From: Spartobacteria bacterium
GTDB taxonomy: Bacteria; Verrucomicrobiota; Verrucomicrobiia; Chthoniobacterales; Chthoniobacteraceae
Direction of reading: 5' to 3'
Length of the DNA: 64,000 bases
NCBI GenBank assembly: GCA_021324825.1
Contig: JAJPII010000033.1
Span: 186,001 to 250,000 of the forward strand
Part shown: piece by piece, positions 18,817 through 28,231 of the stretch
Layout of the letters: each line of letters begins with the position of its first letter
Position numbering within the stretch: the first letter of the stretch is position 1
Made by a program: the position numbers and the translations under genes
Notes under the pieces: model-generated
Seen by the model: only the letters and a program-made list of their open reading frames with translations
Database searches by the model: none
Told to the model about the DNA's origin: nothing

Positions 18817-20075
18817 CATCGCTACAGGATCAGATCACCGGCTTGGGAAAACGCGCCCGCGCGGCTTCCCGGCTCCTTGCGCAGGCGGGCGCGGACGCCA
18901 AGAACAACGCATTGCGCAAAATGGCGGATCAGCTTTCCGCCGATGAAAAAGAGATACTGGACGCAAACCGCAAGGATGTCGAAAAGGCGTCCGCGGACGG
19001 TCTCTCCAAGGCGGCGATCGACCGCCTGACCCTCGATCCGAAGCGCCTTAAAAAGATGGCGGATGAAATCCGCGCCGTCGCCGGCCTGGCGGACCCGGTC
19101 GGCAAAGTCCTCGCCGAATGGACGCGCCCCAACGGCCTTCGCATCACGAAAGTGCGCGTTCCCATCGGGGTGGTGGGCATCATCTACGAGTCGCGCCCGA
19201 ACGTCACCAGCGACGCCGCCGTCCTGTGCGCCAAGACGGGGAACGCCACGATCCTGCGGGGCGGCTCCGAGTCGATTCATTCCAATCTCGCGATCGCCGC
19301 CGCCCTGCAGCGGGGCGCGGTTGCCGGCGGCCTGCCCGCGGACGGCATCCTCCTCGTTCCGACGACCGACCGGGAAGCCGTCAAACTCATGGCGGGGATG
19401 GACAAGTATATCGACCTCATCATCCCCCGGGGCGGCCATGCCTTGATTGAGACCGTCGTCCAGCACGCGCGGATGCCCGTCATCAAGCACTTCCACGGCG
19501 TCTGCATCGCCTATGTGGACAAGGACGCCGACCTCGCCATGGCACAAAGCATCGTTTTGAATGGCAAGACGCAGCGCCCGGGCGTTTGCAACGCGCTGGA
19601 GACCGTCCTCGTCCACCGCGACGCCGCGCCCGCGTTCTTCGAAAAAACCGCGCCCGCGCTCTTTGAAAAAGGGGTCGAGTTGCGCGGCGACCCGGAGGTC
19701 ATCCGCCTGGCCGGGAACAAGGTCAAGCCCGCGACCGAAGCCGACTGGACCACGGAATATCTCGACCTCATCCTCGCTGCCCGCGTGGTGGAGAGCTTCG
19801 AGGACGCCGTGGAGCACATCGAAACCCACGGCTCGCATCACAGCGATTGCATCATCACGGGCAACGCGGAAACCGCGGAACGGTTCTTCGCCGAAGTGGA
19901 TTCCGCGACGGTTTATTGGAACGCCTCGACCCGGTTCACCGACGGCGCGGAATTCGGTTTCGGCGCGGAGATCGGCATCAGCACCGACAAGCTGCACGCC
20001 CGCGGCCCGATGGCCCTCGAGGAACTGACCAGCTACAAATATCTCATTCGCGGCAGCGGCCAAATCCGCGAATAA
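18813..20075 (+). CDS. proA: Gamma-glutamyl phosphate reductase
   Basis: 420 residues. Aldehyde-dehydrogenase fold with the ProA signatures VPIGVVGIIYESRPNVT and ILRGGSESIHSN, the catalytic cysteine in RPGVCNALETVLVH, and the C-terminal FGFGAEIGISTDKLHARGPM. It reduces glutamyl-5-phosphate in proline synthesis. ATGA overlap with hisD. proB is not in the window. Confidence 0.97.
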   Translation: MTSLQDQITGLGKRARAASRLLAQAGADAKNNALRKMADQLSADEKEILDANRKDVEKASADGLSKAAIDRLTLDPKRLKKMADEIRAVAGLADPVGKVLAEWTRPNGLRITKVRVPIGVVGIIYESRPNVTSDAAVLCAKTGNATILRGGSESIHSNLAIAAALQRGAVAGGLPADGILLVPTTDREAVKLMAGMDKYIDLIIPRGGHALIETVVQHARMPVIKHFHGVCIAYVDKDADLAMAQSIVLNGKTQRPGVCNALETVLVHRDAAPAFFEKTAPALFEKGVELRGDPEVIRLAGNKVKPATEADWTTEYLDLILAARVVESFEDAVEHIETHGSHHSDCIITGNAETAERFFAEVDSATVYWNASTRFTDGAEFGFGAEIGISTDKLHARGPMALEELTSYKYLIRGSGQIRE

Positions 20076-20127
20076 TTATTTTTGATTTGTAATTTCGCCG
20101 CGCTTCGCCGCCAATAAGGGAAGTCTC

Positions 20128-22302
20128 TTGCTTATGAACTCCCGCTCCCTCGTCCTTCTTCTCGCCGCATCCCTGGCCGCCTGCTCGCCCAAGCAGTCAA
20201 CCGAAACCGCCGCGCCGCCTCCCGGCGCGCCGTCCAAGGCCGCATCGCCTGCGAGCGCGGGCGACACATTTGGCTTTATGAGCCAGACGCCGGGCGACGT
20301 GGAAATGTACATGGCCGCTTTCAACTCCCGCGATGTCTGGCGGCGGTTCGTTCATAGCAAAGCGTACGCCGCCTTGCGCGAGAGCCATCTGTTCCGCCAC
20401 CATTTCGAGAGCCTGGCCCGCCCGCCCGGCGCGCGCAAGGCCCTGAACTTTCTCTCTCCCAACGCCGAGGCCGCAGTCACGGACCCCAACCTCCTGAAAT
20501 GGCGCCACATCGCCGCCGACGCGCTCGGGACGGAGGTCTTCATGAGTTGCGCTCCCGGCGGGACGCAGGCTTTCGCGGCGTTGCAGCAATTTCAAACGGA
20601 AATTCGCATCCAGCAGATGAAGGGCGCGGGCGGCCCGCCAAACCAATGGATGCAAACCGCCGTTCCATCCCTCGCGCCATTCATCGAGACGCTTCAGATT
20701 CCGCCCGTTGTCCTGGGCTTCAAGATGTCCGCCCAGAAGCAAGCCCTCCAGGAGCAGATCGACTACGTCAAGGCGAAGCTGCCTCCCACGGTCGCCGTCG
20801 CGACTTTCAACATCGGCGACAAGCCGTTCACCTCGTGGACATTCGTCGCGGGCAGTCTCATCCCCGCGGACAAGCAGCAGAAAATCCATGACTTCCTCGA
20901 CAAGAACATACCGGACAAAGTGGTCGCCGACCGCTACTTCCAGTCCCTCCTCGCGCGCAAGGCCGAGGTCGCTTTCGGTTATGTGGGAGACTACTTCCTC
21001 GTCTCGCTGGGCGCCGATCACGCCCACTTGAAGCTCGCCGCCACCCCGGCCGACTCGCTGCTCCAACGCCCGGAACTCTCCGTCCTCGGCCCGTACGCCG
21101 GCAAGAACATCTGGATGACTTCCTGGGCGGCGCAGAAGTCGCTGGAAACCCTTGTTGCGCAGAGGGGATCCGCTCTCCTTCCCGTCTTCGAGGGAATCAA
21201 GGCCGGCGCGCATCTCTCGCCGCAGGATAACGAGCAGATCGAGACCGATCTGCGGCGGATCGACACAAAGGCCCGGAATCTCTTTCGCCCGGCCGTCATC
21301 CAGGCGGCGGTCAGCGTGAGCTTCTGGCACGATGGCCTGCGCGCCGAGCAATACGGAGGCATCCTCCCCGCCGGCCTCGCCACCGGCAAGGACTTGACCC
21401 TCGGCTCCACGGACCTGCCCGCGAACTTCATCTGGGGCGACGGCCAGGAAGACCCGGCTTTCGTGGCCGCGTTTCTCGACTGGGTCGAGGATATCACCAA
21501 CACCGGCTTCAGCTTCTACCACCGCGCGCTTCTTCCGAAACTCAACGCCGTACAGCAGCAGCAATCCGCCATGGCGGAGGCGATGGCGCTCCCCAGGCTG
21601 ATCGACCTCTACCACATCACCCGCGACCAGCTCTTGAAGAGCTTCGGCACGGAGACCGCGGGCGGCATCGATCTCAACGGCGCCGTTCCCCCTCTGCCGA
21701 ACATACCGCCCGCCATCCAGCAACAAGGGAAGATTCCGAGACTGGCCAAAGTCCGGGAAGTGAAGGATCCGAAACTCCTCGCCCAAAGCTGGCAGAGCTA
21801 TCTCGCGCTCGCGCGGGGAATCGCCGCAATGCTTCCGCCCACCATGCAAGCGCCCGGCGGCATACCCGATCCCCAGCACAAGGATTTGGGCGGCGCCGAC
21901 ATGTTTTGGTATCCGCTGCCGATCAACGCGGGCGACCTGCTGCCGAACGTCGCGGTCACCGCCGGCGCGAAGAACTGGATATTCAGCACTTCGCCCGACT
22001 ACGCCGCGGCGATGAACGCCGCCCTCGTCAAAGGCGCTCCCAAAGACGCTAATACCGCCCTGAAGCTTGATATCCACATGACGGCTTTCTATGACTTCGC
22101 CGAGACTTGGATAAAGCTGCTGGCCGGGCACCCCGAGTTGATCAAAAAGCCCGATGCCGCGGCGAACTTCAACAGGTACGAGGGGCATATCCTGACTCTC
22201 TTGAAAGCTTTCCGTGTTCTTCAGGGAATGGAAGTCCGCTATTTCGAGGAAAACGGCGGCCTGCGCGTCTCCACCGTCGTTCACGTCCGCGACATCCAGT
22301 AA
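20128..22302 (+). CDS. Large lipoprotein of unknown function
   Basis: 724 residues from a TTG at 20128 that has AAGGGA at good spacing; an ATG at 20134 is the alternative. The signal peptide ends in a lipobox (SLAAC), and a Pro/Ala-rich linker follows. The long remainder has no transmembrane segment and no catalytic motif I recognise; its alternation of helices and strands resembles DUF3352-type secreted proteins, but this is a weak impression. It is probably anchored to a membrane facing the periplasm. It lies 52 bases after proA and 6 bases before the monooxygenase gene. Confidence 0.7.
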   Translation: MLMNSRSLVLLLAASLAACSPKQSTETAAPPPGAPSKAASPASAGDTFGFMSQTPGDVEMYMAAFNSRDVWRRFVHSKAYAALRESHLFRHHFESLARPPGARKALNFLSPNAEAAVTDPNLLKWRHIAADALGTEVFMSCAPGGTQAFAALQQFQTEIRIQQMKGAGGPPNQWMQTAVPSLAPFIETLQIPPVVLGFKMSAQKQALQEQIDYVKAKLPPTVAVATFNIGDKPFTSWTFVAGSLIPADKQQKIHDFLDKNIPDKVVADRYFQSLLARKAEVAFGYVGDYFLVSLGADHAHLKLAATPADSLLQRPELSVLGPYAGKNIWMTSWAAQKSLETLVAQRGSALLPVFEGIKAGAHLSPQDNEQIETDLRRIDTKARNLFRPAVIQAAVSVSFWHDGLRAEQYGGILPAGLATGKDLTLGSTDLPANFIWGDGQEDPAFVAAFLDWVEDITNTGFSFYHRALLPKLNAVQQQQSAMAEAMALPRLIDLYHITRDQLLKSFGTETAGGIDLNGAVPPLPNIPPAIQQQGKIPRLAKVREVKDPKLLAQSWQSYLALARGIAAMLPPTMQAPGGIPDPQHKDLGGADMFWYPLPINAGDLLPNVAVTAGAKNWIFSTSPDYAAAMNAALVKGAPKDANTALKLDIHMTAFYDFAETWIKLLAGHPELIKKPDAAANFNRYEGHILTLLKAFRVLQGMEVRYFEENGGLRVSTVVHVRDIQ

Positions 22303-22308
22303 AACCGT

Positions 22309-23775
22309 ATGGCGGAGCACGATGTGCTCATAGTTGGCGCGGGTCCCACCGGGCTCGTCCTGGCCATTTGCCTGACCCGGCTTGGCGCTCGGGTTCGCAT
22401 CATCGACAAGACCCAAGGGCCCGGAACAACCTCGCGAGCCATGGTGCTCCACGCCCGGAACCTGGAATTCTATCGGCAGTTCGGTTTCGCGGATGCGGCC
22501 ATCGAAGGCGGGATTCGCTTCAAAGGGGTGAACCTCTGGGCCGGCGGCAAACACGCCGGGCGCATCGCGTTTGAAGATGTCGGCCCCGGCCTCAGCCGCT
22601 ATCCTTTCCCGCTGGTCTACCCCCAGGACCAGCATGAGCAAATGCTCGTCGGGCAACTCGCCCGGCTGGGAGTGGGCGTGGAACGCGAGACCGAACTTCT
22701 CTCCTTCCAAACCGTGGACGGCGGCGTCCGGGCCCGGTTGAAAGGCGGCGGCGTCCACCAGGCGCGCTTCCTCGCGGGATGCGACGGCGCCCGTTCCACG
22801 GTTCGGGAAGAACTCGGCGTCGGCTTCCCGGGCGGAACCTACGCGGACTTATTCTACGTGGCGGACGTTATCGGGAGCGGCCCGCCCTCAAACGGCGACA
22901 CGCACGTCGCGCTGGACGAGGCCGACATCCTCGCCGTCTTTCCGATGAAGGGGCCCGGACGCATGCGGCTGGTCGGCTCGTTGCGGGAGCCGCCCGCCGA
23001 AGAACTGCGCTGGGAGGACGTGAGCAAACGCATCATCGAACACCTCCGGCTCAAGATCGACGAGGTGCGCTGGTTCTCCACATACCGCGTGCATCACCGC
23101 GTCGCCTCCGCGTTCCGGCGCGGCCCGGTCTTCCTGCTGGGCGACGCCGCGCATATCCACAGCCCCGTGGGCGGGCAGGGGATGAACACCGGCATCGGCG
23201 ACGCCGTGAATCTCGGCTGGAAACTGGCCGCCGTATTGCAAAACCGCATCGACCCCGAAGCGCTGGACACGTTTGAAACCGAGCGGATCGCCTTCGCCCG
23301 CCAGCTTGTCAGCACCACCGACAAAGCCTTCGAGTTCATCAACAACCGCGGACCGATCGCCGAGGGCGTCCGTCTTCACGTCGTGCCGTTTCTTCTTCCC
23401 AAGCTCTTCAGCCTCCGCGCGGGCCGCCGTCTTCTCTTCAAAACCGTGTCTCAGCTTGCCGTCAAATATCCCGACAGCCCGTTGAGCGCCGGCCCCGAAG
23501 GAGGCGACCGCCTCCCGTGGATTTCGTTCGGCGACGACGGGGACAACTACGCCCCGCTTTCGAGTTTCGACTGGCAGGTTCACTGTTACGGCGAGGCTCC
23601 GCCCGAAGTCCGCGAACTTTGCGGGGCGAGGGGGATGCCCCTTCATGTTTTTCCATCGCACCCTGGAATCGAGGAAGACGCGGTCTATCTTGTACGTCCG
23701 GACGGACACATCGGCCTTGACGGCGCGTCCGCGCTTGGGAACTACCTCGACGAACACAAGATATTGCCGCGATGA
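22309..23775 (+). CDS. FAD-dependent aromatic-ring monooxygenase (PHBH/phenol hydroxylase-like)
   Basis: 488 residues. Dinucleotide-binding GAGPTG at 10-15 of the N-terminus, the DG motif (LAGCDGARSTVREEL, ~156-170), and the FAD ribityl motif GDAAHIHSPVGGQGMNTGIG with DAVNLGWKLA, all typical of FAD_binding_3 flavoproteins. The C-terminal ~100 residues are thioredoxin-like, as in phenol hydroxylase relatives. It probably hydroxylates an aromatic or polyketide-like substrate with NAD(P)H. The stop overlaps a methyltransferase as ATGA; hydroxylase followed by methyltransferase is a tailoring or quinone-type arrangement. Confidence 0.88.
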   Translation: MAEHDVLIVGAGPTGLVLAICLTRLGARVRIIDKTQGPGTTSRAMVLHARNLEFYRQFGFADAAIEGGIRFKGVNLWAGGKHAGRIAFEDVGPGLSRYPFPLVYPQDQHEQMLVGQLARLGVGVERETELLSFQTVDGGVRARLKGGGVHQARFLAGCDGARSTVREELGVGFPGGTYADLFYVADVIGSGPPSNGDTHVALDEADILAVFPMKGPGRMRLVGSLREPPAEELRWEDVSKRIIEHLRLKIDEVRWFSTYRVHHRVASAFRRGPVFLLGDAAHIHSPVGGQGMNTGIGDAVNLGWKLAAVLQNRIDPEALDTFETERIAFARQLVSTTDKAFEFINNRGPIAEGVRLHVVPFLLPKLFSLRAGRRLLFKTVSQLAVKYPDSPLSAGPEGGDRLPWISFGDDGDNYAPLSSFDWQVHCYGEAPPEVRELCGARGMPLHVFPSHPGIEEDAVYLVRPDGHIGLDGASALGNYLDEHKILPR

Positions 23776-24569
23776 AACTTGACGAAGTTCAGGAAAAGGC
23801 CAGGGATCAATTCTCGAAACAAAGCCATCGCTACGGCCGGGGCCACATCCTGGAAAACGTGGACGACATCCGCGCCGCGCTGGAGGCCCTCCCGCTGCCG
23901 CCGCGCGCGCGCGCGCTCGATATCGCCTGCGGCGCGGGGCACACCGGGCTTTACCTCGCAGGCCTCGGCCATGACGTGACGCTCGCAGACATCGCCGCGC
24001 CCATGCTCGCCCGCGCGCGGGAAGCCGCTGAAAAGAAAGGGCTTTCCGTGCGGACGAACCAGCACGCCGCGGAGGAGCTTCCCTACCCGGATGGCGCATT
24101 CGACCTCGTCGCCTGCCGCGTGGCCGCGCACCACTTCAGTTCGCCGGAATCCTTTTTCCGCGAGAGCGCACGGGTGTTGCGGCCCGGCGGCTGGTTCCTG
24201 CTCATCGACGGCTCGGCGCCCGATGGCAACCCGGAAGCCGAAGAGTGGCTCCACGCCGTCGAGATCGCCCACGACCCGAGCCACCGCCGGTTGCTGACCC
24301 CCGGCGCCGCGAGACGCCTCTGCGAACAAAGCGGCCTCGCCGTGCGCCGCCTCACCCTCTCGCCATTCAAGATGCCGGACCTCGAGTGGTATTTCGAAAC
24401 CTCCGACACCACCCCCGAGAATCGCCGCCGATTATACGAATTGGTGAAGACGGCCTCGCCCGCCATCCGTTCCCTCTTTCAACTCGGGGAAGAGGATGGA
24501 AAAATCGTCTGGTTCTGGCGGCGCATGGCCCTCGTCGCGGAGAAGTCGGAGAAAAAACCCCATGTCTGA
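23772..24569 (+). CDS. Class I SAM-dependent methyltransferase
   Basis: 265 residues. Motif I ALDIACGAGHTGLYLAGLG (~48-66), acidic motif LADIAAPML, motif post-I EELPYPDGAFDLVACR and motif III VLRPGGWFLLID are clear, as in UbiE/Methyltransf_11 proteins. The N-terminal QFSKQSHRYGRGHI fits the UbiE-like group. The product could be a C- or O-methyltransferase acting after the preceding hydroxylase. It overlaps the monooxygenase as ATGA and the next methyltransferase by 8 bases. Confidence 0.88.
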   Translation: MKLDEVQEKARDQFSKQSHRYGRGHILENVDDIRAALEALPLPPRARALDIACGAGHTGLYLAGLGHDVTLADIAAPMLARAREAAEKKGLSVRTNQHAAEELPYPDGAFDLVACRVAAHHFSSPESFFRESARVLRPGGWFLLIDGSAPDGNPEAEEWLHAVEIAHDPSHRRLLTPGAARRLCEQSGLAVRRLTLSPFKMPDLEWYFETSDTTPENRRRLYELVKTASPAIRSLFQLGEEDGKIVWFWRRMALVAEKSEKKPHV

Positions 24570-25362
24570 TCGAGCCTGCCCCTCCTGCGGCCGCGAGAAC
24601 AACGCCCCCGCCTCCACCGTCGAGGGCGGTTGGAAGCTGATGCGCTGCCCGCATTGCCAGTTCACCTACCTCGCGAACCCGGTCGATTACGAAGCGCTCG
24701 ACAAGGAATACGCCTGGGAAGTCTCCTCCGTGAAAGAAAACGAACGGCGCAAGGAACGCGCCCCGTTTACCCACGCCGTCAGCAGCGGCATGAAGTGGTT
24801 CCGCCAGCGCGTGCTGAAGAGGAACAAGCTCGGAACCCTCATGCGCCTCTATTTCCAGCCCGGCAACGTTCTCGACATCGGCTGCGCGGGCGGAGGAATC
24901 CTGAAAGCGCTGCCGCCGGGCGCCACGCCTTACGGCATCGAAATCTCCGAGGCGCTCTTCAAGAAGGCCGAGAAAATCTGCGCCAAACGGGGCGGCAAGG
25001 CCCTGCACGCGGACGGCCTCTCCGGCCTGCGCCAGTTTGGAGACGGGATGTTCTCGGGCATCATCATGTCCGCCTACCTCGAGCACGAAGTCCAGCCGCT
25101 CCCCGTCCTGCGCGAATGCCGCCGGACTTTGAAGGAGGGCGGGCGCCTCATCATCAAAGTCCCGAACTATTCATCCATCACCCGCGTCATCCGAGGCAAG
25201 AACTGGTGCGGCATGCGCTTCCCGGAACACGTGAACTATTTTACTCCCGCCTCCCTGCGCGCCATGATCCTCGGCGCCGGCCTGCGCGTGGAACGCTTCC
25301 GGTTGCAGGATCGCTCGCCCATCAGCGACACGCTCTGGCTGGTCGCCGGGAAAGCGCGATGA
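24562..25362 (+). CDS. Zinc-ribbon class I methyltransferase
   Basis: 266 residues from the ATG at 24562. An N-terminal zinc ribbon (CPSCGRENN at 6-14 and CPHCQFTYL at ~31-39) precedes a Methyltransf_11/23 domain with motif I NVLDIGCAGGGILKALP. The SAYLEHEVQPLPVLRECRRT and LKEGGRLIIKVPN segments are typical of methyltransferases modifying sugars or polysaccharide ends. An 8-base overlap with the previous gene and an ATGA overlap with the phosphoesterase show operon membership. The substrate is unknown. A frame-open extension to 24496 lies inside the preceding gene and is unlikely. Confidence 0.85.
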   Translation: MSDRACPSCGRENNAPASTVEGGWKLMRCPHCQFTYLANPVDYEALDKEYAWEVSSVKENERRKERAPFTHAVSSGMKWFRQRVLKRNKLGTLMRLYFQPGNVLDIGCAGGGILKALPPGATPYGIEISEALFKKAEKICAKRGGKALHADGLSGLRQFGDGMFSGIIMSAYLEHEVQPLPVLRECRRTLKEGGRLIIKVPNYSSITRVIRGKNWCGMRFPEHVNYFTPASLRAMILGAGLRVERFRLQDRSPISDTLWLVAGKAR

Positions 25363-26090
25363 AGATCGCCGTCTTCAGCGATGTCCACAGCAACCTGCCC
25401 GCCCTGGAAGCCGTGTTGCGCGACATCCGGAAAGCGGGGGTGGCGCGCATCCTCTGCCTCGGCGACACGGTCGGCTACAACGCCGAGCCGTCCGCCTGCC
25501 TCGCGCGGGTGCGCGCCGCGTGCGAATTCGTCGTGCAGGGGAACCACGACCTCGCGTGCGCGGACGACGGCTCCATCGGCGATTTCAATGAAATGGCGAG
25601 GGCCGGAATCCTGTATTCGAGAAAACGCCTCTCGGCCGAGGAAAAAAACTATCTGCGCGGACTGCCGCTGGTGAAAGAGAGCGGCGGGTTCGGATTCGTC
25701 CACGCCTCGCTCGACGAGCCGGGGGAGTTTCGTTACGTGCTTTCCGTGGTGGACGCGCTCCTGCATTTCAGCGAGCAGGGGATGAACGTGGCCTTCGGCG
25801 GGCACACGCACAAACCGATCGTATGGGTCATGGGAAGAAAGCGCGGCCTGGAAATCATGGAGGCGAAGGCGAGAGTGAGCCTCGCCGAACCGGGGAGATA
25901 TTTCGTCAACGTCGGTTCCGTGGGCCAGAACCGGGAAGGCGAACCCGCGGCCTGCTACGTGCTCTTCGACCCGGAAAAGCGGGAAATCGAATACCGCCGC
26001 ATCGCCTACGACGTGGAAGCGGCGCAGGAACGGATAATGGCGGCGGGGCTCCCGAAAATACTGGCGATGCGCCTGGAAAGGGGGAGGTGA
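25359..26090 (+). CDS. Calcineurin-like metallophosphoesterase
   Basis: 243 residues. Metal-binding motifs in order: FSDVHSN (6-12), CLGDTVGYN (~34-42), GNHD (~64-67), and GGHTHKP (~147-153). This is the YfcE/MJ0936-like single-domain class, cytoplasmic, two-metal phosphodiesterase or phosphatase. ATGA overlap with the preceding methyltransferase. The physiological substrate cannot be told. A second, smaller phosphoesterase of the same superfamily lies at 59885-60346. Confidence 0.9.
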   Translation: MKIAVFSDVHSNLPALEAVLRDIRKAGVARILCLGDTVGYNAEPSACLARVRAACEFVVQGNHDLACADDGSIGDFNEMARAGILYSRKRLSAEEKNYLRGLPLVKESGGFGFVHASLDEPGEFRYVLSVVDALLHFSEQGMNVAFGGHTHKPIVWVMGRKRGLEIMEAKARVSLAEPGRYFVNVGSVGQNREGEPAACYVLFDPEKREIEYRRIAYDVEAAQERIMAAGLPKILAMRLERGR

Positions 26091-26118
26091 GAATCGTAAA
26101 AAATCCCGCCACCTTGGA

Positions 26119-26134
26119 CCCGCCTCTACGACAA
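26119..26134 (-). repeat. Fragment of the dispersed palindromic repeat (copy 4, half-site)
   Basis: The plus strand reads CCCGCCTCTACGACAAC, close to the GCCGCCTCTACAAC end of the repeat. The other palindrome arm is missing. Like the complete copies it lies between convergent genes. Confidence 0.4.
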
Positions 26135-26151
26135 CGCCGCTCAGGGATCAC

Positions 26152-27372
26152 TTATTGGGAAGTAAATTCCGGGGACGTTCCCGAGCCTTCCCATAGCGCG
26201 ATGGCTTCCCCGACAAGGAACAACGAGCCGGTCACCAAGATTCGGCGGACGCGGCGTTTGGCGATCTCCAGCGCGTCGGACAGATTCCCGGCGGGCGTGC
26301 AGGAGACGGTGGGATTCACGGCGCCGATGGCTTCCGCCAGTTCTTCGACGGTCGCGGAACGTGCGCTGCGAACGGGCGTGACGATGAAGGCGTCGGCGAT
26401 GGGCGTCAACTCGGCGCAAATCGCGGGAATATCCTTGTCCTTGAGCGCGCCGAGGATGACCGTCGCCTTGGCGTCGCCGTAGATCTCCCTCCACGTCAGC
26501 GCGAGCCGTTCGGCGGCGGCTTTGTTGTGGGCGCCGTCCAGGATGCAGCGGCGGTCGAGTATCTGGAAGCGTCCCGGCCAGACGGCTTCCGAGATTCCTT
26601 TTTCAATCGCGCGCGCGGAGACTTCGATGCCGCCGGCTTCGAGGGCTGCAAGGGCGAGGGCGGCGTTCCATTTCTGGTGGCTGCCAGGCAGGCCCGGCAC
26701 GGCGGTTTTGATCGGGGCGGAAATAAAATGGAGTTCCGAGCCGCACCGGGCCGCGGCTTGGGCGAGCACCGCCGCGGCTTCGTCGCGCTGGGGGGCGGAG
26801 ACGGCGGGGACGCCCGGTTTGATGATGCCGGCTTTCTCCCCCGCGATGGCGGCGAGGGTCGAGCCGAGCCACGCCTGGTGGTCGAACTCTATGGAGGTGA
26901 GCACGGAGACGGCCGGGGTGACGACGTTCGTCGCGTCGAACCGCCCGCCGAGGCCGGTTTCCAGGACGACTAGTTCCACCTCTTTGCTTTGGAAATAGTC
27001 GAGGGCGAGCGCGGTGGTTATCTCGAAAAAAGTCGGCGGCGGTTCGCTTTCTTCTACAAGCGCCCGGATGCGGGTGAGGCCTTCCGCGGCTTCGTCTTCC
27101 CCGATCTTCGCGCCGTCGACGCGGATGCGCTCGCGGAAGGTGACGAGATGCGGCGAGGTGAAAAGTCCCGTGCGACGCCCCCCGGCCCGGCAAATGGCGT
27201 CGAGGATGGCGCAGACGGAGCCTTTCCCGTTCGTTCCGGCTACGTGCAGAAAGCGCCGCGCGCCAGGATCGACGCCGAGCCGTTCAAGAAGGTTCCTCGT
27301 GCTGTCGAGGCCGAGCTTTATGCCGCGCCGTTGCGCTCCGTAAAGCCAGGCGCCTGCCTCGGCGTAGTTCAC
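26152..27372 (-). CDS. folC: Folylpolyglutamate/dihydrofolate synthase
   Basis: 406 residues from a GTG at 27372 that overlaps the accD stop as GTGA. P-loop VAGTNGKGSVCAIL, the Mur-ligase signatures TSPHLVTFRERIRVDG and LETGLGGRFDATN, and the C-terminal LDGAHNKAAAERLA are present. It adds glutamates to folate, and may also make dihydrofolate. folP is separate at 34.5 kb. accD-folC is a frequent bacterial gene pair. An apparent longer frame to 27552 lies antiparallel-free but inside accD and is unlikely. Confidence 0.95.
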   Translation of the reverse strand: MNYAEAGAWLYGAQRRGIKLGLDSTRNLLERLGVDPGARRFLHVAGTNGKGSVCAILDAICRAGGRRTGLFTSPHLVTFRERIRVDGAKIGEDEAAEGLTRIRALVEESEPPPTFFEITTALALDYFQSKEVELVVLETGLGGRFDATNVVTPAVSVLTSIEFDHQAWLGSTLAAIAGEKAGIIKPGVPAVSAPQRDEAAAVLAQAAARCGSELHFISAPIKTAVPGLPGSHQKWNAALALAALEAGGIEVSARAIEKGISEAVWPGRFQILDRRCILDGAHNKAAAERLALTWREIYGDAKATVILGALKDKDIPAICAELTPIADAFIVTPVRSARSATVEELAEAIGAVNPTVSCTPAGNLSDALEIAKRRVRRILVTGSLFLVGEAIALWEGSGTSPEFTSQ

Positions 27373-28220
27373 GCGCTTTTCGGCGAGAGATAATTCAGCG
27401 CTTCGGCGAGCGTGGCCCGCATCTTTTTCCGGTGGACGATCATGTCCACGAGGCCGTGCTCCTCCAGGAACTCGGCGGTCTGGAATCCGGCGGGGAGTTC
27501 CTGGTGCGTGGTCTCGCGGATGACGCGGGCGCCGGCGAAGCCGATGGTGCATTTCGGCTCGGAGACGATGAGATCCCCAAGCGAAGCGAAGCTGGCCATG
27601 ACGCCCGCCATGGTGGAATTGGTGAGCACGACGATGTACGGAAGACCCGCCTGGGCGTGCAGGGCCAGCGCGCCGCTGGTCTTGGCCATTTGCATGAGGC
27701 TGAGCATCCCCTCATACATGCGCGCGCCGCCGGACGCCGCGAAAAGGATGACGGGCGTCCGCTCCGCCGTGCCGCGTTCGATGGTGCGCGTTATCTTCTC
27801 GCCGACGACGGAACCCATCGACGCGGCCAGGAAATGGAAATCCATCGCCGCGAGGGAAATTTTCCGCCCGGACAGCAGACCCGTGCCGCAGATGACCGCT
27901 TCCTTGAGGCCGGTTTTCTTCTGATGTTTCTTCAGCGTGTCGGTGTAGGTGACGAGGCCTTTGAATTTCAGCGTGTCGACCGAAAGCATGTCGGCGTCCA
28001 GCTCCTCGAACGTGCCGGGATCGACGAAGTCTTCGATCCGCTCGCGGGCGGCCTGGGTGAAATGGTAGTCGCAGTTGGGACAGACGCGCTGGTTCTGCGT
28101 CAGTTCCAGGTTATGCGTCACGTCGCCGCATTCCGGGCATTTCTGCCAGAGCCCTTCCGGCATGTCTTTCTTCTTTTTGCTCGAGCCGTGGCCGAAAGGA
28201 CGCTTCTGAAAAATTCCCAT
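27369..28220 (-). CDS. accD: Acetyl-CoA carboxylase carboxyltransferase subunit beta
   Basis: 283 residues from the ATG at 28220 (MGIFQKRPFG). The N-terminal zinc ribbon has CPECGD and CPNCDYHF. The carboxyltransferase core shows FHFLAASMGSVVGEKITR, ASGGARMYEGMLSLMQMAK, VVLTNSTMAGVMASFASLGD and GFAGARVIRETT. It provides malonyl-CoA for fatty acid synthesis together with AccA/B/C, which are not in the window. It overlaps folC as GTGA and follows comF by 11 bases. Confidence 0.97.
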   Translation of the reverse strand: MGIFQKRPFGHGSSKKKKDMPEGLWQKCPECGDVTHNLELTQNQRVCPNCDYHFTQAARERIEDFVDPGTFEELDADMLSVDTLKFKGLVTYTDTLKKHQKKTGLKEAVICGTGLLSGRKISLAAMDFHFLAASMGSVVGEKITRTIERGTAERTPVILFAASGGARMYEGMLSLMQMAKTSGALALHAQAGLPYIVVLTNSTMAGVMASFASLGDLIVSEPKCTIGFAGARVIRETTHQELPAGFQTAEFLEEHGLVDMIVHRKKMRATLAEALNYLSPKSA

Positions 28221-28231
28221 ACGTTTGTTCC

